NCBI GenBank assembly: GCA_902596515.1
Contig: CACJUF010000001.1
Location: 124,001-188,000 of the forward strand
Source: an uncultured Pelagibacteraceae bacterium
Lineage (GTDB): Bacteria; Pseudomonadota; Alphaproteobacteria; Pelagibacterales; Pelagibacteraceae
Length of the DNA stretch: 64,000 nucleotides
Reading direction: 5' to 3'
Shown here: positions 35,567 through 42,495 of the stretch, in pieces
Layout of the letters: the number at the start of each line of letters is the position of its first letter
How positions within the stretch are numbered: position 1 is the stretch's first letter
The notes under the pieces: model-generated
Told to the model about the DNA's origin: nothing
Databases searched by the model: none
What the model saw: the letters and a program-made list of their open reading frames with translations, nothing else
Translations under genes and position numbers: made by a program

Positions 35567-36439
35567 TTAAAGTTTAGGCCTATAATAAGAATTTTTTCCC
35601 CTCATAGAACTTAGAAGTCCTAATATTCTCATCTCATAAATTTTTCTTTTGAAAGTATTTAAAGTGATTAAATAATAAAAAAATTTTATTTTTGCTGAGA
35701 CAAAGTTTTTAAATACTTTCAGCAAAGCAATCAAATAACCATAATGTTTCTTGTTAAAATAGAATTTTGACCACATCCAATGCCAATTTCTTAAATATTC
35801 AATTTCATTTTTATACTTTGGATCTACTGCTTTTCCTCCTTGATGATGAATTTTTGATTTTGGAAATATGTAAATATTTTCTTCAATCTCTATTATTCGC
35901 TTACATAAATCCTCATTTTCAAGATATAAAAAAAAATTCTCATCAAAAAAATTAAAGTCATTTATTTTTTTCAATTTTTTTAAATTTAAAAGCATTGCAT
36001 ATCCATCAACACTTTTGACTTGAAATGGCTTTACTGGATCAAAATTATGACCTTTCTCTAAAATATAATTTGGATATTTATCTTTGCTCGAAATGGGAGC
36101 AATAACTGCAAAATTTTCAATTTCTTTGGATGCTTTTATTATTTCATCCAAACAATTATTTTCTAAAGTGACGTCTGGATTTAATATTAATGCAAAATCT
36201 TTATTCACATTCTTTATACCTAAATTATTTCCTGCACCCATACCTAAATTTTCTTTTGACAGAATGCATTTGACATTTTTATATTCTAATTCAATTTTTT
36301 TTTTGAATTCAAAATTATTAGAATTGTCAATAACAACTATTTCAATTTCACTACCTATAGAATCAATACAGTTTTTTATAACATGATCACTTCTATAACT
36401 TACGATAATCACTGAAAGATTTTGCCTAGTTATTGACAT
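35567..36439 (-). CDS. Glycosyltransferase family 2 protein (rhamnosyltransferase-like)
   Basis: A GT-A fold transferase of family 2. LSVIIVSYRSDHVIKNCIDS opens the domain, ALILNPDVTLENN carries the DxD-equivalent (NPDV, as in rhamnosyltransferases), and FDENFFLYLENEDLCKRI is the acceptor-side ED motif. About 290 residues from ATG 36439 (MSITRQNL); the ORF track's TTG start 17 codons upstream would run into the rmlB promoter. The NPDV form and neighbouring rmlB/rmlA suggest a deoxysugar such as rhamnose as donor sugar. Confidence 0.83.
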   Translation of the reverse strand: MSITRQNLSVIIVSYRSDHVIKNCIDSIGSEIEIVVIDNSNNFEFKKKIELEYKNVKCILSKENLGMGAGNNLGIKNVNKDFALILNPDVTLENNCLDEIIKASKEIENFAVIAPISSKDKYPNYILEKGHNFDPVKPFQVKSVDGYAMLLNLKKLKKINDFNFFDENFFLYLENEDLCKRIIEIEENIYIFPKSKIHHQGGKAVDPKYKNEIEYLRNWHWMWSKFYFNKKHYGYLIALLKVFKNFVSAKIKFFYYLITLNTFKRKIYEMRILGLLSSMRGKNSYYRPKL

Positions 36440-36492
36440 AATATATATATACTCAACTATACTAAAATTTGTTTTTAATGTAAAAATCAAAA

Positions 36493-37506
36493 ATGAAAAA
36501 AATCATAGTTACTGGGGGTTTAGGATTTATAGGAAGTAATCTAATAGAATTATTATTAAAAAAAAATTTTTATGTTTTAAACATAGACAAAGGAACTTAC
36601 TCGTCAAATCTTTATAATACAAATGAATTCAAAAATTCTAAAAGATATAAATTAATAAAGCTTGATATTGGAAACAAAAGAATTAAAAAAATTTTTTTAA
36701 AATATAACCCTCTGGGTATTTTTAATTTGGCTGCAGAGACTCATGTTGACAGATCTATTGATAATCCAGAAAGTTTTATCTATAGTAATATAGTTGGAGT
36801 TTACAACTTATTAGAATGTTTTAAGTATTTTTCAAAAAACAATAAATCAAAATTCATTCATATTTCGACTGATGAGGTTTATGGTGATGTTATAAAAGGA
36901 AGAACAAGTGAAAAATATCCCTACCAACCAAGCTCTCCGTACGCTGCAAGTAAAGCTTCTTCAGACCATTTGGTAAATTCATACATTAAAACTTACAAAT
37001 TAAGAGCGATAGTAACTAATTGTTCAAACAATTATGGTCCAAAGCAACATCCAGAGAAATTAATACCAAAATTAATTTATAATATTATGAATAACAAACC
37101 CCTGCCAATTTATGGTAAGGGAACTAATTCTAGAGAGTGGATATATGTAAAAGATCACTGTGATGCATTAATCAGGGTTTTTCAGAAAGGAAAAGTGGGT
37201 GAATGTTATAATATTGGATCTAATAAAAATTTAAATAATCTATTAGTAACAAAGGAACTTTTAAAAAGTTCAAAAAAATTAATCCAACTAGGAAAAAAAG
37301 TAAAAATCAACTTTGTTAAAGATCGCCCGGGTCATGATATAAGATATGCTTTAAATAGTAATAAAATCAAAAATATGCTTGGATGGTATCCTAAAACAAG
37401 TTTCAAAAAAGGAATTAAATTGACACTTGAATGGTATTTTAAAAACAAATCATATTATAAATCGCTTTCAAAAAAGGATATTATTAAAAGATTAGGAAAA
37501 GGATGA
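36493..37506 (+). CDS. rmlB: dTDP-glucose 4,6-dehydratase
   Basis: Second enzyme of the dTDP-deoxysugar pathway. 337 residues of the extended SDR family: TGGLGFIGSNLIE binds NAD, AAETHVDRSI and STDEVYGDV form the active site with the D-E pair unique to dehydratases, and YAASKASSDH supplies the catalytic YxxxK. SREWIYVKDHCDA follows. It overlaps rmlA by 4 bp. rmlC and rmlD, needed to finish dTDP-rhamnose, are not in the window, so the final sugar is undecided. Confidence 0.94.
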   Translation: MKKIIVTGGLGFIGSNLIELLLKKNFYVLNIDKGTYSSNLYNTNEFKNSKRYKLIKLDIGNKRIKKIFLKYNPLGIFNLAAETHVDRSIDNPESFIYSNIVGVYNLLECFKYFSKNNKSKFIHISTDEVYGDVIKGRTSEKYPYQPSSPYAASKASSDHLVNSYIKTYKLRAIVTNCSNNYGPKQHPEKLIPKLIYNIMNNKPLPIYGKGTNSREWIYVKDHCDALIRVFQKGKVGECYNIGSNKNLNNLLVTKELLKSSKKLIQLGKKVKINFVKDRPGHDIRYALNSNKIKNMLGWYPKTSFKKGIKLTLEWYFKNKSYYKSLSKKDIIKRLGKG

Positions 37507-38384
37507 TCAAAAAAGGGATTATATTAGCAGGTGGAAAAGGGACTAGAATGAGCCCTGTCACAAAAGCAGTCAACAAACAATTATTACCAATTTACGACAA
37601 ACCTTTAATTTTTTATCCCTTGTCTATTTTAATGTTAGCAAAAATTAAGAACATTTTAATAGTTGTAAACAAAGGCCAGTTACAACAATATAAAAAAATT
37701 ATACCAGATGGTAAAAGCCTTGGGATAAAAATTACATATCAAGAACAAGATAAACCCAAAGGATTGCCAGATGCTTTTTTATTAGGTGAAAAATTCATTG
37801 GTAGAGATAATGTTGCAATGATATTAGGTGATAATTTTTTTTATGGTCAAAACCTAACAGGTAAACTTCTTAATAGCACAAAACTTAAAAAGGGTGCAAA
37901 AGTTGTACTTCATAAAGTTCAAAAACCAGAAGCATTTGGTGTTGCTAAAATAAATAATAAAAACAAAATCATCATGATTAAGGAAAAACCCAAAAAATTC
38001 ATATCTGACCTTGCTATAACTGGATTATATTTTTTTGATAACAATGTGGTGAAATTTGCAAAAAAATTGAAACCCTCAAAAAGAGGTGAATTAGAAATAG
38101 TTGATTTACTTAATCTTTATAGAAAAAAAAATCAACTTTCTGCAGATTTAATTGGTAGAGGTGGCGCTTGGCTAGACACAGGATCTATAGAAGATTTCTA
38201 CAAAACTTCGGCATTTGTATCAGCTATCGAAAATAGACAAGGTTTTAAAATAGCGTGTATAGAGGAAATTGCATATTTAAATAAGTGGATTACTAAAAGA
38301 GAAATAAATTCTGCAATTAAATTTTATGGTAATTGTGAATATTCAAATTATCTCAAAAAAATTATTTTGTGGAATCAAAACTAA
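37503..38384 (+). CDS. rmlA: Glucose-1-phosphate thymidylyltransferase
   Basis: Activates glucose 1-phosphate with dTTP to dTDP-glucose, feeding RmlB. 293 residues with the nucleotidyltransferase start GIILAGGKGTRMSPVTKAV, KQLLPIYDKPLIFYPLS, GDNFFYG, and GRGGAWLDTGSIEDF. The GTRMSP form replaces the more common GTRLxP but keeps the catalytic Arg. It overlaps rmlB (4 bp) and the downstream membrane transferase (16 bp). Confidence 0.94.
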   Translation: MIKKGIILAGGKGTRMSPVTKAVNKQLLPIYDKPLIFYPLSILMLAKIKNILIVVNKGQLQQYKKIIPDGKSLGIKITYQEQDKPKGLPDAFLLGEKFIGRDNVAMILGDNFFYGQNLTGKLLNSTKLKKGAKVVLHKVQKPEAFGVAKINNKNKIIMIKEKPKKFISDLAITGLYFFDNNVVKFAKKLKPSKRGELEIVDLLNLYRKKNQLSADLIGRGGAWLDTGSIEDFYKTSAFVSAIENRQGFKIACIEEIAYLNKWITKREINSAIKFYGNCEYSNYLKKIILWNQN

Positions 38385-39754
38385 ATACATTTATTTTTAT
38401 TCTTATAATTTCCTTAGGATTTTTTCTTAGATTTTATAATTTGAATTTTGAAAATTTCTGGATAGATGAAACCATTACTTTTTGGATTGGAAATCCAGAA
38501 TTTTCAATTAGTCAATCTTTTCAATATCACAAGTCAATTGAACAAGTACCTTTTTTTTTCAATTTTTTAATAAAAATTTATTTTAAAATACTTGGATATA
38601 ATTTTGAAATTAGCAGATATCTCCCAGCATTACTTTCATCTTTATCAATAATTTCAGTCTCATATATTAATAAAGAAATCTCGAATGATAAATCATATAT
38701 TTTTACATCTTTTTTAATTGCTATTAATATCTATTTAATTTCATATGCTCAAGAATTGAGATTGTATTCAACTTTATTCTTTTTAATCTCGCTTACAATT
38801 TATTTTTCTTTTAAGTTTGAAAATAAGGACAAATTAATTTTTTTTTACCTTTATAATATATTTTTATTGTTAACATCTTTAATACATCCATTTGGATTAA
38901 TAATTTATTTTGCAATGATTATTTCTGAATTAAAATTTTTTCAAAAAAATGACAAATTTATTCTTAAAAAAATTATTGCTTACACTTTTTCAGCTCTATT
39001 TATACTAATATACTATTTTATCCAATTGAATGAAAGTTACCTGACTCCTATTTGGATAGAAACAATAGACATTAAATTTTTTACAAATCTTTTTTTTTCT
39101 AACTTCTTTGGATCAAGAATTATGGGATTAATATACCTTATAACATTTATAACTTTAACAGTGAAATTTTTTAGATCATTTAACAAAAATAAAAAATTAT
39201 TTTTTTTGTTATCAATATTTGTATTGTCTTATTTACTTCCTCTTATTTATGGCGTTTTATTTAAACCAATCTTAGTTCCAAGATATATTATTTTTATTAT
39301 AATACCAACAATAGTTATTATCTCACATTTCATTTTTAAACTTAATAGGTTAAAAAGAAATCTTGTCTTAACCTTTTTAATATTAATAACATTTTTAAAC
39401 CTAACTACTGAACAAACTTTTAAGCAATTTTATAAAGAAAGAGTTTCATATAAACATGATTTTGAAGGAGCATTGAAAAAAATATCTACATCTGAAATCA
39501 ATAATTATTCTATAAGTATTGACATTGAACAAAAAAAATTATCTAAAGCATGGGAAGCATCTATAAGAAATTACATTAAATTTATTATAAATGAAAATAA
39601 TCTTAATCTTTCACGTGTTGTATATTCAAATGAATTGAAAAATTCATGGGTTATATGCATTCATGATTTAAACCAAAATAAATGCGATAAAATATTTAAA
39701 AATAGATTAAAAACTGTAAAACTAAATAGAATTGACCTAATTAGAATTCCATAA
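38369..39754 (+). CDS. Membrane glycosyltransferase-like protein (GT-C fold)
   Basis: A 461-residue polytopic protein with around ten hydrophobic segments. The first periplasmic loop holds NFWIDETITFW, the acidic D-E motif typical of GT-C transferases (ArnT/PMT/GT39-type) that use lipid-linked sugar donors; SYAQELRLYS is a further feature of this group. The start is GTG at 38369 inside rmlA. It is among the most AT-rich genes in the window, with long T runs, and may have been acquired. The donor and acceptor are unknown, but a role in surface glycan assembly fits the rml neighbours. Confidence 0.75.
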   Translation: MESKLNTFIFILIISLGFFLRFYNLNFENFWIDETITFWIGNPEFSISQSFQYHKSIEQVPFFFNFLIKIYFKILGYNFEISRYLPALLSSLSIISVSYINKEISNDKSYIFTSFLIAINIYLISYAQELRLYSTLFFLISLTIYFSFKFENKDKLIFFYLYNIFLLLTSLIHPFGLIIYFAMIISELKFFQKNDKFILKKIIAYTFSALFILIYYFIQLNESYLTPIWIETIDIKFFTNLFFSNFFGSRIMGLIYLITFITLTVKFFRSFNKNKKLFFLLSIFVLSYLLPLIYGVLFKPILVPRYIIFIIIPTIVIISHFIFKLNRLKRNLVLTFLILITFLNLTTEQTFKQFYKERVSYKHDFEGALKKISTSEINNYSISIDIEQKKLSKAWEASIRNYIKFIINENNLNLSRVVYSNELKNSWVICIHDLNQNKCDKIFKNRLKTVKLNRIDLIRIP

Positions 39755-39773
39755 AAAACAGCAATTTATTATA

Positions 39774-39850
39774 TGGTAGCGGGAAGTGGGATCGAACCAC
39801 TGACCTCGGGCTTATGAGTCCCGCGCTCTAACCAACTGAGCTACCCCGCC
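39774..39850 (-). tRNA. tRNA-Met (CAT anticodon)
   Basis: A 77-base cloverleaf on the minus strand with encoded CCA. Acceptor GGCGGGG/TCCCGCT pairs with two G-U wobbles; the D-arm is GCTC/GAGC; the anticodon loop is CTCATAA; the T-arm is AGTGG-TTCGATC-CCACT. The anticodon stem CGGGA/GCCCG has an A-G mismatch at the loop end. It lacks the three consecutive loop-proximal G-C pairs of initiator tRNA and has G-U at 1-72, so elongator Met is favoured. tRNA-Ile with lysidine-modified CAT cannot be fully excluded. Confidence 0.9.
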
Positions 39851-39941
39851 TTTTAACTTTGTTGATTTATAATATTTATTCAATTTGATTCAATAATTAT
39901 TAATTATAAAATTTAGATGAATTTAAAGTAATTATGTGATT

Positions 39942-40151
39942 TTAGCTAAAAACTATTAGCCCAAATAAGATTAAACCTGTAGAGGCTGCGGCAGAGAAAT
40001 AAAATTTATTTTTGATTTCTTGTTTTTTATCTGATTTTACCCTGTTTAAAAGAACATTTATGTCAGTTTTTCTGGAAGTAGTTTCTTGACTATTAGAAAT
40101 TGTATATTTCGAAGTAAGCTTTTGCTTTAGAGAGTTTGTTAAATTTTTCAT
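39942..40151 (-). CDS. Small single-pass membrane protein with DINVL motif (copy B)
   Basis: A hypothetical 69-residue protein from ATG 40151 (MKNLTNSL); the track's TTG start at 40187 is less likely. Residues 1-45 are polar and Lys/Ser/Thr rich with RKTDINVLLNRVKSDKK; the last 20 residues are one hydrophobic helix ending at the C terminus (tail-anchored layout). It resembles its upstream neighbour in the order polar segment, (R)xDINVL motif, basic region, C-terminal helix. Function unknown. Confidence 0.6.
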   Translation of the reverse strand: MKNLTNSLKQKLTSKYTISNSQETTSRKTDINVLLNRVKSDKKQEIKNKFYFSAAASTGLILFGLIVFS

Positions 40152-40193
40152 TTGGCGTAATAAAACATCCTTTGGAATTATAAGCAAATGAAA

Positions 40194-40424
40194 TTAAAAA
40201 GAGAGAAATATTCCAATTGAGCCAAGCAGAAGAACACAGAATGAAAAAATAAAAATATTTTTCCTGAATTCTTTCCCTTGCTCAGCTTCTAATTTAGATT
40301 TTAAAACATTAATGTCGACTCTACCTGAACTAATTTTGTTAGTATTTAAAGGCTTTTCAGTTACTTTAATATCATTTGGGGTCTCGATATTGTTAGCATT
40401 CTCTGTAAAGCCTTTAGATGTCAT
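40194..40424 (-). CDS. Small single-pass membrane protein with DINVL motif (copy A)
   Basis: A hypothetical 76-residue protein. A polar N terminus is followed by SSGRVDINVLKSKLEAEQGK and a C-terminal hydrophobic helix (about 56-75). The motif and layout match the next gene, so the two look like a tandem duplication. Both would be tail-anchored with the conserved motif on the cytoplasmic side, judging by the positive residues before the helix. It is divergent from the double winged-helix gene. No known family is recognised. Confidence 0.62.
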   Translation of the reverse strand: MTSKGFTENANNIETPNDIKVTEKPLNTNKISSGRVDINVLKSKLEAEQGKEFRKNIFIFSFCVLLLGSIGIFLSF

Positions 40425-40476
40425 AAATCTATTAAACCATAATATTTAAAAAAAACAATTTTCTTGAAAGTTCAAA

Positions 40477-40515
40477 CTGGGTCAATAATTAATTGACACA
40501 TGTCCAATTTGGGTC
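40477..40515. promoter_or_regulatory. Inverted repeat and repeated TGGGTC upstream of winged-helix gene
   Basis: GTCAAT-N5-ATTGAC (40481-40497) is a perfect 6-bp inverted repeat. Copies of TGGGTC occur on both sides of it (CTGGGTC at 40477, TTGGGTC at 40509), 32 bp apart on the same strand. The block lies 23-61 bp before the start of the winged-helix gene and between it and the divergent small-protein genes. It is a plausible operator, possibly autoregulatory; no experimental motif is known to me. Confidence 0.4.
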
Positions 40516-40537
40516 TTAACTGCCCTTTTAATAATTT

Positions 40538-41515
40538 ATGAGTATTCAAGAAATAGATTTTTCTAAAACTCTCTCAGACGGGCAAGTCTACGAGACTATT
40601 ATGTCTAATTATTCTGAACTAAGTAAAGATTGGATATCTCACCAATGGAATTGGATGAACAATGTTTATTCACCATTTAAAGATCACTACAAATATATGA
40701 TAATAATTTCGTTAGTTGAAAAGACTCTTCAATTTTATGACCAAATGAATATTCAGTATTCTTTTGATGAATATTATTCGAAATCATATGTGCAAATAGA
40801 GAAATTTAATATTACTGAACTTTGTAAAAAATTAGACTTACCTAAAGAAACGGTTAGAAGAAAAGTCTTAGAACTAGAACAAGAGAGAGTAATAACTCGA
40901 ATTAAAAAAAGGATTATAATTGATAGAAAAGCATTTGACTTTACTAAACCAAATCAACAAATTAAATTTTCAGCAAAATATATTCATCTAGTTTCTCAAG
41001 CTTTAAATAAAGAAAAAATTTATCCAAAAAAAATTGATCAAAAAACTATCGAAAATGTTATTAAAAAAAAATTTACCTTGACTTGGAGATGGTTTTATAG
41101 AATGCAAATACCTTTAATCATCGGATATCATAAGTTTATGAAAGATTTAACAACTTTTCATATTTGGGGAACAATTTGTATGAATCAAATTTTAAATGTT
41201 TCAAAACATTTAAATGCAGGTGATAACAAAAATTCTTTAGACTACTTTACAACAAATAATGTTCTTATAGAAAATCTAGGATCAGATAGTGGTATAAGTG
41301 CAATGTCAATTTCAGATATGACAAATATCCCTAGAGCAACAATTATTAGAAAATGCCAATATTTAGTTAAAGAGGATTTAATAAAGATAAACACAAAAAA
41401 ACAATATGTTTTATCTTCGATGAATTTTAAAAAAATTTTACCTTATCAAACAGAAGTTTTTAAATATAAGGCCAAGTTCATTCGAAAAGTTATTAATATG
41501 ATTATTATATCTTAA
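40538..41515 (+). CDS. Probable transcriptional regulator with two winged-helix segments
   Basis: A 325-residue protein not recognised as a named family. Two helix-turn-helix/winged-helix-like segments are visible. One is at about 91-130, ITELCKKLDLPKETVRRKVL followed by a basic wing. The other is at about 256-290, ISDMTNIPRATIIRKCQYLV followed by LIKINTKKQYVL. They are separated by a Trp/Tyr/Met-rich helical linker. The pattern implies DNA binding by paired wHTH domains in one chain. It is cytoplasmic. It is divergent from two small membrane proteins and carries a candidate operator upstream. Targets unknown. Confidence 0.65.
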   Translation: MSIQEIDFSKTLSDGQVYETIMSNYSELSKDWISHQWNWMNNVYSPFKDHYKYMIIISLVEKTLQFYDQMNIQYSFDEYYSKSYVQIEKFNITELCKKLDLPKETVRRKVLELEQERVITRIKKRIIIDRKAFDFTKPNQQIKFSAKYIHLVSQALNKEKIYPKKIDQKTIENVIKKKFTLTWRWFYRMQIPLIIGYHKFMKDLTTFHIWGTICMNQILNVSKHLNAGDNKNSLDYFTTNNVLIENLGSDSGISAMSISDMTNIPRATIIRKCQYLVKEDLIKINTKKQYVLSSMNFKKILPYQTEVFKYKAKFIRKVINMIIIS

Positions 41516-41643
41516 ATCTATCTTTTCATAAAATTTTTTTTTCAATTTTTTCATTATATAGCATAGCTGTGATGCAATAAAACTGTTGCTTTTTTTGAGT
41601 ACATTTAATTAACTTAAAAATTATTTATTTCATAAGGAGCGGG

Positions 41644-42495
41644 ATGGAAGTAGTAACAAAAACAGCACCTATCATACTCGCATTAATAATGTTGGGTTTG
41701 GGTTTAGGTTTAAAAATTGAAGATTTTACGAGAGTATTAAAAAATCCGAAAGATTTTTTTGTAGGTTTTTTTTCTCAATTAATCATTCTTCCATTAGTTG
41801 CTTACTTATTAATTATTATTTTAAAAACACCACCTGAAATTGCTATTGGAGTTATGATTATTGCTGCTGCACCGGGTGGAGTTACATCGAATATATTAAC
41901 TAAATTTGCCAATGGAGATGTCGCTTTGTCTATTACTTTGACAGCTATAATCAGTTTAATTTCTATTATTACAGTTCCTCTTATAATTTTTACATCTGCT
42001 GATTTATTTGGAATCACTAATATTTCTCAAAATGTTTCAATGACTGGTATAGCACTAAAGATGTTTTTAGTTGTAACGGTTCCAGTTGTATTGGGAATGA
42101 TTATAAGAAAATTTGCTGAAAATTTTGTAAATTCAAAAATTCAGATATTTGAAAAACTTAATATAGTATTATTTATCATTTTTTTTATAGCTGCATTTTA
42201 TGAAGAAAGAGCAAATTTTATAGATTTTCTAATGCAAGCAGGTTTCATTATTTTAATTCTAAATATAACAATGATGATCGTGGCTTATTACCTTAGTAAA
42301 ACTTTTGCCTCAGGAATAAAACAACAAAAATGTATTGCTTTAGAATGTGGATTACAAAACGGTACTTTAGCGATATTTGTTTCTACACAAATATTTGGTA
42401 CAGATATAGTCTACATATCTCCAACAGCTGCGTATGCTTTAATTATGTACATCACTGGTTTTATATTTGTTTTTCTTTTAAAAAATAAAAATTAA
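41644..42495 (+). CDS. Bile acid:sodium symporter (BASS) family transporter
   Basis: A 283-residue polytopic protein of the BASS family, sodium-coupled importers of organic anions. About nine hydrophobic segments; APGGVTSNILTKFANGDVALSIT and the later CGLQNGTLAIFVSTQIF are the two unwound-helix, sodium-site regions of the family. AGGAG five bases before the ATG supports the start. Bacterial members transport pyruvate, pantoate, and other acids; the substrate here is unknown. It converges with the DMGDH-like gene and shares a TTAA stop. Confidence 0.86.
   Translation: MEVVTKTAPIILALIMLGLGLGLKIEDFTRVLKNPKDFFVGFFSQLIILPLVAYLLIIILKTPPEIAIGVMIIAAAPGGVTSNILTKFANGDVALSITLTAIISLISIITVPLIIFTSADLFGITNISQNVSMTGIALKMFLVVTVPVVLGMIIRKFAENFVNSKIQIFEKLNIVLFIIFFIAAFYEERANFIDFLMQAGFIILILNITMMIVAYYLSKTFASGIKQQKCIALECGLQNGTLAIFVSTQIFGTDIVYISPTAAYALIMYITGFIFVFLLKNKN

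Noticed and set aside
39774-39850. Initiator tRNA-fMet
   Set aside because: It lacks the three loop-proximal G-C pairs of the anticodon stem and has a G-U pair at 1-72 rather than the initiator mismatch.
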